From UBA12088 sp964568345 (lineage in GTDB: Bacteria > Patescibacteriota > Minisyncoccia > Phycocordibacterales > UBA12088), in assembly GCA_964568345.1 (NCBI GenBank), contig CAZMPG010000026.1:1-18689 (forward strand): a stretch of 18,689 nucleotides of DNA, read 5' to 3'. The notes under the pieces were generated by a model. That model was not told where the DNA came from. It was given only the letters and a program-made list of their open reading frames with translations, and did no database searches. Each line of letters opens with the position of its first letter. Position 1 is the stretch's first letter. Of the stretch, positions 7,133-14,391 are shown in pieces. Both the position numbers and the translations under genes were made by a program.

Positions 7133-7337
7133 GCACAAAGGGTGCACCTTCGGTGCACCCTTTGTGGCGCCCTGAGGAGTGTGGGGTTCGAAGGCGACCC
7201 GAGCGCGCGAAGCGAGAGGACGGGGGCGCAAGGCCCTGAAGGAGAATTGGTTCGATGTTCTGCAGGAACCGAACAAATTCTGGGGAGGAGGAATCCCACC
7301 CAACGCACTGACACTTTACGAGACTACCGTGTACAGA
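7133..7337 (+). other. non-coding tail after tRNA-Ser, possible integration remnant
   Basis: No gene is convincing here on either strand. The segment opens with GCACAAA (7133-7139), the same core that follows tRNA-Arg(GCG) and recurs inside the island. It contains GGCGACCCGAG, close to GAGCGACCCGAGG in the island modules. The minus-strand reading gives Arg/Ser/Pro-rich peptide like the decayed recombinase ends seen in the island. This may be an older scar of the same kind. Confidence 0.35.
7134..7166 (+). terminator. strong 15-bp hairpin after tRNA-Ser
   Basis: Positions 7134-7148 pair perfectly with 7152-7166 (core AAAGGGTGCACC) around a 3-nt TTC loop, starting 8 nt after the tRNA. No T-run follows, so it may be a rho-independent-like stop, a processing signal or part of the tRNA-linked tail module. 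Confidence 0.45.
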
Positions 7338-7526
7338 TCAGGCAACGCGTTCTGCCTCTCTTTCCAACAACACCAGCGCTAGTTTGAGCGCCCTTATTCT
7401 GCGTACAAGCAGTGTGTGTTGGGAGGTTCCCTGTTTTAGTTTTGGTAACACTTTCTCACATTTGCTCAATGTTGAGGTTAATGAACGAAGTGCTTCAGTT
7501 AACTCCTCTTTCGTGAAAGTGTCCAT
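7338..7526 (-). CDS. small conserved helical protein (62 aa)
   Basis: A 62-residue protein starting MDTFTKEELTEALRSL. The middle pattern (SKCEK, then GTSQHTLLVRRI and a Leu-rich helix) is one I recognise from small uncharacterised proteins in Clostridia and CPR bacteria; function unknown. It looks all-helical and soluble. The ATG at 7526 is preceded by TATAAT ending 6 nt upstream, so a leaderless mRNA starting at the ATG is predicted; a GTG at 7541 is in frame but lies upstream of that -10 box. Its gene diverges from the MATE transporter across about 300 bp. The short length is the main reason for caution. Confidence 0.8.
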   Translation of the reverse strand: MDTFTKEELTEALRSLTSTLSKCEKVLPKLKQGTSQHTLLVRRIRALKLALVLLEREAERVA

Positions 7527-7532
7527 GATTTG

Positions 7533-7538
7533 ATTATA
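7533..7538 (-). promoter_or_regulatory. consensus -10 of the 62-aa gene (leaderless)
   Basis: A perfect TATAAT on the minus strand, separated from the ATG at 7526 by 6 nt. Confidence 0.55.
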
Positions 7539-7754
7539 CACGACGTATGTAAACTATGGGTCTTTCTACAACACAGTGAACTGAGGAAAATCAAGGTAGT
7601 TAGATGGTACTGCCCAAAAAGTTCCAATCTCGTCTACTACCCCCACCAAGAAAACCTGCTATCGGCATGACCCGACACGGAATTACAACATGATTTATGT
7701 TTTTGCAAGGAAAATGACCCCGACCCACACACCTCACTTCATCTCCCGAAACAA

Positions 7755-7763
7755 TGCTAAAAT
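7755..7763 (+). promoter_or_regulatory. extended -10 upstream of the MATE leader ORF
   Basis: TGC-TAAAAT, followed after 6 nt by an ATG at 7770. The MATE ATG itself lies 68 nt downstream. The rest of the intergenic region (7542-7754) holds no gene that I can see. Confidence 0.5.
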
Positions 7764-7769
7764 GGCCTT

Positions 7770-7835
7770 ATGGTGCCTCACCACTCTGGTACTGAACCCA
7801 CATGGCCCACCCGTAGTTTTCGTCTCCCACTATGA
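7770..7835 (+). CDS. predicted 21-aa leader peptide coupled to the MATE gene
   Basis: An ATG sits exactly 6 nt after the extended -10, the same spacing as at other predicted leaderless genes here. The frame encodes a 21-residue peptide (starts MVPHHSGTEP, ends SFRLPL) and stops with TGA at 7833-7835. That TGA overlaps the MATE start as ATGA. The peptide has no signal sequence and resembles no known leader I recall. The geometry suggests that ribosomes loading at the leaderless ATG reinitiate on the transporter gene. It could be coincidental, since the peptide is short and there is no comparative support. Confidence 0.45.
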   Translation: MVPHHSGTEPTWPTRSFRLPL

Positions 7836-9178
7836 TTCCCGCCCACGACCTCACCTCGACACCCATCCCAACACTCATCCGGCAGATTTCCCTGCCGGTC
7901 ATGGTGGGGTTCTTCTTCAACACGATGTTCAATGTCGTAGACACGTACTACGGCGGGCAGATTTCTACGGAAGCGCTTGCCGCCTTATCGTTCTCGTTCC
8001 CCGTGTTCTTCCTCGTCATCATCTTCGATGCGGGGCTCTCGACGGGGATCACTGCACTCATCGCTAACGCACTCGGTGCGAAGGAGGCCGGCAACATGAG
8101 GCGGTACGTCGGCCAGTCCCTCTCCTTTGCCATCATTGCTTCGGCGTTCCTCACCATTCTAGGACTCCTCGCTGCACCGTCGCTCTTTCGGCTGCTCGGT
8201 GCCGAGGGCGCAACGCTCGCCCTCGCACTCGAGTACATGGACGTAATCCTGGGAGGTGCGATGTGCTTCATGCTCGCGAGCGTCTGCACCGCTTTCCTGC
8301 AGGCTACCGGCGACACGCGGAGCATCCGCAACTTCCTTGTCGGAGGGTTCTTCCTCAATGCCGTGCTCGATCCTTGGTTCCTCTACGGGGGATGGGGATT
8401 GCCTCCGCTTGGATTTCGCGGGATCGCGGTTGCTACCGTTCTCGTCCAGCTCCTCGGGGCCCTCTACCTCTACCGGCGCGCCACGCACACGGGCCTCATC
8501 CCCCGCCTTTCGGTCGAAGATATCCTACCGAATAGGCGCACGTTCTCCGAAATAGCATCGCAGGCCGTCCCCGCAGGCCTCAACTTCGCCACGATCGGCA
8601 TCGGGGTCTTCATTATCACCGCTTTCGCTGGAAAGTTTGGTGAAGCGGTGGTTGCTGCGTACGGGATTGCGACGCGCATCGAGCAGCTGGCACTCCTCCC
8701 GACTATCGGCCTCACGGTCGCCTGCCTCTCGATCGTCGGGCAGAACAACGGGGCGAAGCGGTACGATCGTGTCCGGGAGACATTCCGACGCTGCCTCCAG
8801 TACGGCCTTATCATCATGGGGCTTGGCGGGGTGGCGGTATTCTTCGCGTCGAACAGCATGATGGGGCTCTTCACGAGCGACGCCGCAGTCGCGGCTCTCG
8901 GCTCCCACTACCTCCGCATTGCTGCGTTCATCTTCCTCGCATACGCCATCCTCTTCGTCGCGGTCTCGTTCCTCCAGGGAATGAAGCGCCCGCTCTACCC
9001 GGTGGGCATCGGCCTGTACCGGCAAATACTCGCCCCGCTTGTTATGTTTCCGCTACTCTCAACGACGCTCGGGTGGGGGGTTGATGGCATCTGGTGGGGT
9101 ATTTTCGGCATCACCTGGTCGGCAGCGCTCGCAACACTCTTCTACGCGCGGTACATCGTCCGAAACCGGGTGGCATAG
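7832..9178 (+). CDS. MATE-family multidrug/cation antiporter
   Basis: A 448-residue integral membrane protein with about 12 hydrophobic segments arranged as two halves of six, the MATE layout. The N-terminal half carries LPVMVGFFFNTMFNVVDTYYGG (given as LPVMVGFF and VVDTYYGG), typical of the first helix; AFLQATGDTRS is the conserved loop motif, and the matching sequence in the second half is SFLQGMKRP. MATE proteins export cationic drugs or metabolites using a Na+ or H+ gradient; the substrate cannot be told. The ATG at 7832 has no SD but overlaps a 21-codon leader ORF as ATGA, so coupled translation is likely. It converges with the HAD nucleotidase gene, with a palindrome between them. Confidence 0.95.
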   Translation: MIPAHDLTSTPIPTLIRQISLPVMVGFFFNTMFNVVDTYYGGQISTEALAALSFSFPVFFLVIIFDAGLSTGITALIANALGAKEAGNMRRYVGQSLSFAIIASAFLTILGLLAAPSLFRLLGAEGATLALALEYMDVILGGAMCFMLASVCTAFLQATGDTRSIRNFLVGGFFLNAVLDPWFLYGGWGLPPLGFRGIAVATVLVQLLGALYLYRRATHTGLIPRLSVEDILPNRRTFSEIASQAVPAGLNFATIGIGVFIITAFAGKFGEAVVAAYGIATRIEQLALLPTIGLTVACLSIVGQNNGAKRYDRVRETFRRCLQYGLIIMGLGGVAVFFASNSMMGLFTSDAAVAALGSHYLRIAAFIFLAYAILFVAVSFLQGMKRPLYPVGIGLYRQILAPLVMFPLLSTTLGWGVDGIWWGIFGITWSAALATLFYARYIVRNRVA

Positions 9179-9234
9179 TGCTCGCAACAACGGGCGGGCA
9201 TGGAAAAGCCAGAATGAGACGATGGGGAAAGGTA

Positions 9235-9254
9235 AGGGCCGCATATGCGGCCCT
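9235..9254. terminator. 20-bp perfect palindrome between convergent genes
   Basis: AGGGCCGCATATGCGGCCCT is self-complementary over its full length, 57 nt after the MATE stop and 33 nt before the HAD stop. It could serve both directions, but there is no T-run on either side. Confidence 0.4.
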
Positions 9255-9286
9255 GCTGCTGTGGGTACTACGAGCGCGCGGGTATC

Positions 9287-9886
9287 CTACAGGTGCTGGG
9301 TGGCCCGCTCCCGAGCGGCCAAGACCTCGTGGATCGTAGTCCGCCAGTCCCCATCCCACGCAACACGGGGCTTTCCCATGGTTCGATTGTACGGCTGATC
9401 GTACAGCACGTGGGTCCAGCTCGGCGATGGGTTGACGCCTTCTACGGTGGGGCGATCATCAATCAGAATGTCGCCGTACGCAAACGTCTTATCCCGCACC
9501 ACCATCATGCGCTCGAGCCAGGGCGTACCAAGTGTGCGCTCCACGAGCCTGAATTTGTCGAGTGCACACACCGCGATGGTGCTCTTTGCAGGCCGCGTGC
9601 AAATGCACACGTGGCACCCCATCGCGACAAGTTCGTGCGCCGCGTCGATAGCACCCGGAATAGGTGGCAAGCTCCCAAAGAATCCTGGCTCGTTCTCGAT
9701 CTCCTCGAGGTGGTGCCGAACCATCCCGGTATGGGATTTGATGAGGTTGTACGGTACCTGGTCGAGCGGTACGTGGTGCAGGTCAAACTCCGCCGGGTGT
9801 CGATCCGCCCACCGCCTATAGAGCTCGCCGTTGTAGTCAAAGAGCACACCGTCCTGGTCAAGCAGGATGATGGGATTTCTAGTCAT
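9287..9886 (-). CDS. HAD-superfamily 5'(3')-deoxyribonucleotidase-like protein
   Basis: A 199-residue phosphatase of the HAD fold, closest in motif pattern to 5'(3')-deoxyribonucleotidases. Motif I is LLDQDGVLFDYN with D10 and D12. Motif II is CICTRP with T97. Motif III/IV is RDKTFAYGDILIDDRP with K133, D143 and D144. The region between motifs I and II is the cap. It probably dephosphorylates deoxynucleoside monophosphates in the cytoplasm. The ATG at 9886 is preferred over the in-frame ATG at 9901 because GGGGAGG ends 6 nt upstream of it. A -10 TATAAA (9908-9913) with TTTCCA 18 bp further up completes a plausible promoter. Confidence 0.87.
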   Translation of the reverse strand: MTRNPIILLDQDGVLFDYNGELYRRWADRHPAEFDLHHVPLDQVPYNLIKSHTGMVRHHLEEIENEPGFFGSLPPIPGAIDAAHELVAMGCHVCICTRPAKSTIAVCALDKFRLVERTLGTPWLERMMVVRDKTFAYGDILIDDRPTVEGVNPSPSWTHVLYDQPYNRTMGKPRVAWDGDWRTTIHEVLAARERATQHL

Positions 9887-9907
9887 CGATGGCCTCCCCA
9901 TGCGTCG

Positions 9908-9937
9908 TTTATATCTGCCTGCACGATACTATGGAAA
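9908..9937 (-). promoter_or_regulatory. promoter of the HAD nucleotidase gene
   Basis: On the minus strand, -35 TTTCCA (9932-9937), 18-bp spacer and -10 TATAAA (9908-9913). The ATG at 9886 is 21 nt downstream of the -10 and has a strong SD between. Confidence 0.4.
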
Positions 9938-10036
9938 CGTCGCTGATGTGTAAAAATGAGTACGGAGTGTACCGTTTTATAGATACAAGTTTATTCCCTT
10001 TTGTTTGCTGTTGATTTTCTATATGAAAAATGTACC

Positions 10037-10807
10037 ATGCGTAGTACCATGCGAAGTCGGCATGACCATTTGTTTGCCCTGTTGGGGTTTTCTGAGAATG
10101 AGGCTCGTGTGTACCGCACCCTCCTCAGGCGGGGGACATCCTCAATGGCAGAGCTCGCGGTACATACCAAGCTCCACCGCCCGTCACTCCACCGCGCACT
10201 CACCTCACTTGCCGAGCAGGGGTATGTTTCAACCACACCCCGGGGCAAGCGCATGTGGTATGTTGCATCGCAGCCAGGGACGCTCCGCGGCAAGCTCGCT
10301 GAGGCCTTTGAGCAAGCAGAGGGTGAAATCCCCCACCTCGAGTACACCTACGAAAAACGCCCCAACACACCAGTGGTGACGGTGCTCGAAGGCAAGCAGG
10401 CAATAGCCTACGCATACCTCACCATCCCCCACAGCCTCAAGAGGGGCGACGTGTACTACCGGTACAGTGCTCGCGATGCGGTGAACCGACGCGACCCAAT
10501 GGATCCGCGTGTCATTGCGAGCTACCGGCGGGAGCGTGACCGGAAGCAGCTCGAACGCTTTGTGATCACGAGCGAAGCAAACGTGCGCTCGAAACGACCG
10601 GAGCTCACCCGCGCCATGAAGATGGTGCCCCCCTCCTTTGACCTGTTCGACCAAAACGTTTCGCAGATCATCTACGGCAACCGCGTACTCCTCATTGACT
10701 ACTCGAGCCAAACAGCTATTCAGATCGAGAGCCCCTCCATAGCCCACTTCCACAAGCGCCTCTTCGAGCTCATGTTCAGACTCTTGCCTGAAACGCGATC
10801 GACATAA
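10037..10807 (+). CDS. TrmB-like winged-helix transcriptional regulator 1
   Basis: A 256-residue protein with an N-terminal winged helix-turn-helix. LLGFSENEARVYRTLLRRG then SMAELAVHTKLHRPSLHRALTSLAEQGYV is the TrmB pattern (residues about 12-65). A C-terminal domain of about 180 residues would hold the effector site; the VVTVLEGKQAIAYAY stretch resembles the start of this domain in Parcubacterial homologues. TrmB proteins are typical of archaea and common in CPR bacteria. The ATG at 10037 is chosen, but ATG 10049 is equally possible: GTACCATGCG is duplicated (10032-10041, 10044-10053), giving two start codons in frame. No SD is seen. It is monocistronic and its target is unknown. The second copy of the family is at 16324. 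Confidence 0.85.
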   Translation: MRSTMRSRHDHLFALLGFSENEARVYRTLLRRGTSSMAELAVHTKLHRPSLHRALTSLAEQGYVSTTPRGKRMWYVASQPGTLRGKLAEAFEQAEGEIPHLEYTYEKRPNTPVVTVLEGKQAIAYAYLTIPHSLKRGDVYYRYSARDAVNRRDPMDPRVIASYRRERDRKQLERFVITSEANVRSKRPELTRAMKMVPPSFDLFDQNVSQIIYGNRVLLIDYSSQTAIQIESPSIAHFHKRLFELMFRLLPETRST

Positions 10808-10889
10808 ACGCGCTCTGCGGGCATGACTTCATTCCGCAGTTCCTCTGGAAACCGTGCCACCCGAAACAGTCAAGGTCGTTCGCACAGAG

Positions 10890-10913
10890 AACGCCCCCAC
10901 ATGCGGGGGCGTT
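10890..10913. terminator. bidirectional hairpin between convergent genes
   Basis: A 9-bp perfect stem (AACGCCCCC at 10890-10898 with GGGGGCGTT at 10905-10913) and a 6-nt loop lie between the TrmB-like gene ending at 10807 and the minus-strand gene ending at 10921. Only short T-rich tails follow on either side. Confidence 0.55.
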
Positions 10914-10920
10914 GATTTGG

Positions 10921-12048
10921 TCACAGTACGAGTGGCTGCCGTGATGCGGTAGACGCTGCGCACGACGCCATACCTACGTTTCGCAGTGCCGTCTCGAGAA
11001 GTTCCCTCACTATACCGACAATCTCGGGATCATCCAAGAACCGGTTCACGATGGAGGAAAGCCATTCCGCCGATGCTGCCGGTTGGCTGTACAGGGATGC
11101 TGCCCAGTCAAACCGATCTTCTTGTACCACGTGCCGCACGAGCCGATGCATGCACGCTTCACTCTCCGCGCCCGTGTACCGATCGAGTACGTCGCAAAGA
11201 TCGGCAAGCGAAAGGTGCAGGAGCTTGCGTTGGGCATCGTTTGCAAGCAGTGCCGCTACCCACCGCGGCCGCACGGGCGGCGCTTCTCCCGAGAGAGCGG
11301 GGGTGGTGAGCAATTCATGCATCATTCCCGCAAACCGTCGCAGCCGATCTTCTTGCTGCATCCAAGGCGCCATCGAGAGAGACCCCTTTAAATGCGCACG
11401 GTCGCTCGATGGTGCACTAAACGGCATCATAGTGATGACATTCCGGTACAACTGATCAGTCGCGTCTATGACCACTTTATCCGGTACCGCCGTGTAGAAC
11501 AGGTCATGCAGGGCAACCTCAGGAAATCGCGGGTCAAGAAAGTACCTATCCAGCACCAGCTGCCGCACACTTTCGGGTACCCGTGTATGCGTGCAGAGGA
11601 GTGCACTGACCCCGTTGTAGCACTCGTAGCCATCACGAAGATAAAGGTCTGCTACCGAGAATGGGTGGGCCTGCAGTGCCCCATTGCACGCAGCAGCGAT
11701 GCGTGCGTTGTACTCAGGCCACCACAGTGGCGCGCCTGGATCAACAACGTCGAGTATCAACCGTGCCGACTGCTCGGCGCCACCCGAGTACTGGCTGTTG
11801 CCGCGTGCCGACCACGCAAACGGCAGCCAGCGCACATCGGGGACCAGAAATGCAAGCTGGAGCAGCGCACGCGTGTACCAGTCAACGTTCCGGACATCAA
11901 GTGGGCGCCCCCGTAGGGGAAGCGCGGGGCCTATCTTTGCTACGATGTGGTCCCACCTACTCTGCTCCACCGCATCCGCAACCGTCTTGTTACCAACCGA
12001 TATTGCGGCAAGGACGCGCCGCACGCGTTCAATGTTACGTGGATTCAT
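10921..12048 (-). CDS. hypothetical soluble protein, family not recognised
   Basis: A 375-residue protein that I do not recognise. It has no TM segment or signal peptide. It is rich in Leu, Ala, Arg and aromatic residues, for example WLPFAWSARGNSQYSGG near residue 75 and WWPEYNARIAAACNGALQ near 110, and it is mostly predictable as helices, suggesting a globular or repeat-helical fold. The ATG at 12048 is supported by AGGAG with 7-nt spacing and by a promoter upstream (12080-12108); the in-frame ATG at 12108 lies inside that promoter. It is monocistronic between two hairpin/promoter boundaries. Codon use is like its neighbours. The good SD and long frame make it a real gene. Confidence 0.85.
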   Translation of the reverse strand: MNPRNIERVRRVLAAISVGNKTVADAVEQSRWDHIVAKIGPALPLRGRPLDVRNVDWYTRALLQLAFLVPDVRWLPFAWSARGNSQYSGGAEQSARLILDVVDPGAPLWWPEYNARIAAACNGALQAHPFSVADLYLRDGYECYNGVSALLCTHTRVPESVRQLVLDRYFLDPRFPEVALHDLFYTAVPDKVVIDATDQLYRNVITMMPFSAPSSDRAHLKGSLSMAPWMQQEDRLRRFAGMMHELLTTPALSGEAPPVRPRWVAALLANDAQRKLLHLSLADLCDVLDRYTGAESEACMHRLVRHVVQEDRFDWAASLYSQPAASAEWLSSIVNRFLDDPEIVGIVRELLETALRNVGMASCAASTASRQPLVL

Positions 12049-12079
12049 GAAGGTCTCCTCTCGTGTCAGTCCGGGGCAG

Positions 12080-12108
12080 ATGCTAGCACGGTCGCACGCG
12101 GTCAACAA
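12080..12108 (-). promoter_or_regulatory. promoter of the 375-aa gene
   Basis: On the minus strand, -35 TTGTTG (12103-12108), 17-bp spacer, and an extended -10 TGC-TAGCAT (12080-12088). A leader of about 25 nt carries the SD GAGGAG. Confidence 0.45.
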
Positions 12109-12148
12109 CGTCGCCCCTCTCTTGGCCGTCGAGTAGTGTGGAGCGCCA

Positions 12149-12157
12149 TGCTATACT
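12149..12157 (+). promoter_or_regulatory. extended -10 of the HIT gene (leaderless)
   Basis: TGC-TATACT, with 6 nt between the -10 and the ATG at 12164, so the transcript should start at the ATG. Confidence 0.55.
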
Positions 12158-12163
12158 CGCCCG

Positions 12164-12709
12164 ATGGCAGAGTACGCACCGACGACACCCTCTGGCGCTT
12201 GTATATTTTGCGAGATCGCGGCCGGTCGCCTACAGGCCGACGGGGTGTTCTGGGAGGACGACGCGTTTATGGCATTCCTCGCAATTGACCCAAACACCGA
12301 AGGGTTTACGTGTGTGATCCCGAAACAGCACTACGGGAGCGATGTGCTCGCGATGCCCGACGTGGCGCTTAAGCGGTACATCCTCACCGCAAAGCACGTC
12401 GCCGGTATTCTTATGGCCCACTTCCCCGACGTTGGTCGGGTTGGGCTCATGATGGAGGGCACCGGTATAGACCACGCCCATATCAAGCTTGCTCCCTTCC
12501 ACGGCACCGAACACCTCAAGCGAGGCGTGTGGCGACAGATGCCGTCGGGGAAGGAGTTTTGGTTTGACCGGTATGAGGGCTGGATGGCTTCCTGCGGAGG
12601 CCCACGCGCCGACCCTGCTCACCTCCGGGAGCTTGCGGCAAAGCTACGGGTAACGGTGCAGCGTGGCGCCGAAGACCCTACATACACCTGCCCTTCAGGT
12701 ACTTCTTGA
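12164..12709 (+). CDS. HIT-family nucleotide hydrolase/transferase
   Basis: A 181-residue histidine-triad protein. CIFC at 13-16 is the N-terminal zinc-type pair seen in many HIT proteins, followed by FWEDDAFMAFLAIDPNTEGF and VIPKQHYGSDVLAM. The triad region is GIDHAHIKL with H104 and H106; the third position is K108 rather than His. H106 is the expected nucleophile, and HAHIKL-type members exist, so activity on nucleoside phosphoramidates or dinucleotides is still plausible. The C-terminal extension of about 60 residues is family-specific. The ATG at 12164 is 6 nt after an extended -10. The last 32 nt overlap the 3' end of galU on the other strand. Confidence 0.92.
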   Translation: MAEYAPTTPSGACIFCEIAAGRLQADGVFWEDDAFMAFLAIDPNTEGFTCVIPKQHYGSDVLAMPDVALKRYILTAKHVAGILMAHFPDVGRVGLMMEGTGIDHAHIKLAPFHGTEHLKRGVWRQMPSGKEFWFDRYEGWMASCGGPRADPAHLRELAAKLRVTVQRGAEDPTYTCPSGTS

Positions 12710-13541
12710 ACTCCTTCCTGATGTCCGCACGATCGAGCGCATACTCGACCGTGGCTTTGAGGTAGTTCAGCGGGTCGCCGGTCGTGTACCATGCGCCGTC
12801 CTCGACCTCCTTGACCCGCACCGTACCCCCACCCTGCACGTACGTGCGGATAGCGTCGGTCACCCAGAGCTCCCCACCCTTCCCGAGGGGGGTATTCTTC
12901 AAGATTTCCACGATGTCCTGGGTGAGGATCATGCGGCCAAACTGCGCGAGCTGTGAGGGAGCTTCCCTGATGCCCGGCTTCTCAATGATGTCCTCTATTT
13001 CGGTCGTGCCCTTCTTGAGCTTCACGATGCCATAGCGGTCCACCGTGTTCTTGGGCACCTTCTGCACGCCAATAATCGGGCAGCGGTGTGCCTCGTACTC
13101 TTTGACGAGCTGCTTCGTGAAAGATACCTTTGACTTGACAAGGTCGTCGCCGAACGCAAAGACAAACGGCTCGTCCTTCACAATACTCGCGGCGGAGAGG
13201 ATGGGGGTACCGTTGCCGTACGGCCCCTTCTGGCGCACGTAGATGAAGTTTGCGAGGCTCGCTATTTTGCGCACTGCGGCGAGGTACTCGGCCTTCCCCG
13301 CCTTATCGAGACTCTGCTCGAGCTCCGCGGAGCGGTCGAAGTGATCCTCGAGCGGCTTTTTGTCCCACCGCGTCACCATCACCACATCCTCGACACCACC
13401 CGCGGCGAGCTCCTCGACGAGGTACTGGATAATGGGCGTATCAACAATGGGCAACATCTCCTTCGGCTGCGACTTGGTGGCGGGGAGGAGGCGCGTGCCC
13501 GAGCCCGCAACGGCGATGACGGCTTTCCGTATGGGTGACAT
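12678..13541 (-). CDS. galU: UTP-glucose-1-phosphate uridylyltransferase
   Basis: A 287-residue nucleotidyltransferase making UDP-glucose from UTP and glucose 1-phosphate for surface glycans. AGSGTRLLPATKSQPKEML (12-30) is the nucleotide-binding loop with the sugar-phosphate Lys. Further motifs are FAFGDDLV (metal and substrate Asp), RYGIVK, IEDIIEKPG with the conserved Lys, and WYTTGDPLNYLKA near the end. The usual GLGHAV is replaced by GPYGNGTP, as in some related bacterial sugar nucleotidyltransferases, so specificity for glucose is likely but not proven. The ATG at 13541 starts two residues before the family core. A weak TACTGT lies 7 nt upstream. Length matches the family (about 290). 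Confidence 0.92.
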   Translation of the reverse strand: MSPIRKAVIAVAGSGTRLLPATKSQPKEMLPIVDTPIIQYLVEELAAGGVEDVVMVTRWDKKPLEDHFDRSAELEQSLDKAGKAEYLAAVRKIASLANFIYVRQKGPYGNGTPILSAASIVKDEPFVFAFGDDLVKSKVSFTKQLVKEYEAHRCPIIGVQKVPKNTVDRYGIVKLKKGTTEIEDIIEKPGIREAPSQLAQFGRMILTQDIVEILKNTPLGKGGELWVTDAIRTYVQGGGTVRVKEVEDGAWYTTGDPLNYLKATVEYALDRADIRKEFKKYLKGRCM

Positions 13542-13685
13542 AGGGGTGACAGTAAGCGATGGTGTGTGGTAAATGCGTGCGGCGCACGCCAGGCACCTGC
13601 ACGGTTGCATGATACACCTCCCACACTGCCGCACAACCGACGCAGGCTGTGGATGCTATCGCTAGCGCGCACGCCGAGAACGCTC

Positions 13686-13691
13686 TATCAT
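13686..13691 (+). promoter_or_regulatory. -10 of the PH-like membrane protein gene (leaderless)
   Basis: TATCAT ends 6 nt before the ATG at 13698, the same spacing as at 7526, 7770 and 12164. Confidence 0.4.
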
Positions 13692-13697
13692 GGGCGC

Positions 13698-14198
13698 ATG
13701 GATGCCTCGGCGAAGCCAGAAGACCGCAAACTCGCACAGGCGCCGCTCGAGTGGAGCGCGCACGAGTACGTGCACGTCGAGAAGACGACCGAATGGTACT
13801 GGGCGCTCGGGCTTGTCGCTGTTGCGGGAGCCATAGCGGCACTCCTCGCCAACGATGTCCTCTTTGCGCTCTTCATCCTCATCATCGCCTTCGTGCTCGC
13901 ACTCTTCGCATCGCGTCCGCCACAGATCGTGCACTTCTCGATCAGCCAGCGCGGTGTGCGCATTGACGACGACCTCCACCCCTACAACTCAATCAAATCC
14001 TTCGCCATCCACGAGCTATCGCCCGACCACACCCCGAAGCTCATCCTCGAAACCTCACGCATGATCGTGCCGCACATCGTGATTCCGCTCGAGGGGATCC
14101 ATGCCGACGATGTCCACAAGTACCTCGCACGATTCCTCCCCGAGGAAGACCACGTCGAGCCGCTCTCGCACCGAATCATGGAGTGGTTGGGGTTTTGA
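13698..14198 (+). CDS. two-TM membrane protein with PH-like C-terminal domain
   Basis: A 166-residue protein. A polar N-terminus with LEWSAHEY and the Trp-rich EWYWALGL is followed by two close hydrophobic helices (about 35-51 and 54-71), then a beta-rich domain (PPQIVHFSISQRGVRIDDDLHPYNSIKSFAI) and a final amphipathic helix ending MEWLGF. I recognise this overall pattern from conserved uncharacterised proteins of Parcubacteria; the soluble part resembles bacterial PH domains. The function is unknown. The ATG at 13698 is chosen because a -10 ends 6 nt upstream and because the frame further up (to 13566) reads non-family sequence. It diverges from galU. Confidence 0.87.
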   Translation: MDASAKPEDRKLAQAPLEWSAHEYVHVEKTTEWYWALGLVAVAGAIAALLANDVLFALFILIIAFVLALFASRPPQIVHFSISQRGVRIDDDLHPYNSIKSFAIHELSPDHTPKLILETSRMIVPHIVIPLEGIHADDVHKYLARFLPEEDHVEPLSHRIMEWLGF

Positions 14199-14279
14199 AG
14201 AGAGAAAAGTAAAAAGAGAAAAGGGACAAGAACAACAACGACATGAGGGGACGCACACGGAGTGCGGTGTGGCGATGTC

Positions 14280-14324
14280 CATTGTCCTTGCGAGCCCCGC
14301 CGCGGGGGGGTCGCAAGGACAATG
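14280..14324. terminator. GC-rich 14-bp hairpin
   Basis: 14280-14293 pairs with 14311-14324 (core TTGTCCTTGCGA), and the enclosed bases form a further GC stem. It lies between the PH-like protein gene and tRNA-Arg(GCG). There is no T-run, so the terminator role is inferred from position and stability. Confidence 0.4.
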
Positions 14325-14373
14325 TGGGGGGTGTGAACCTGTCCATCCCTCTCGTGCATCCGAGCCCTAGGTG

Positions 14374-14382
14374 TGGTATACA
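14374..14382 (+). promoter_or_regulatory. extended -10 for tRNA-Arg(GCG)
   Basis: TGG-TATACA, 9 nt before the tRNA 5' end. Confidence 0.5.
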
Positions 14383-14391
14383 AATTGCACC

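Noticed and set aside
6809..7303. Minus-strand frame of 164 codons across tRNA-Ser
   Set aside because: Antisense of the tRNA plus an out-of-frame part of ruvX.
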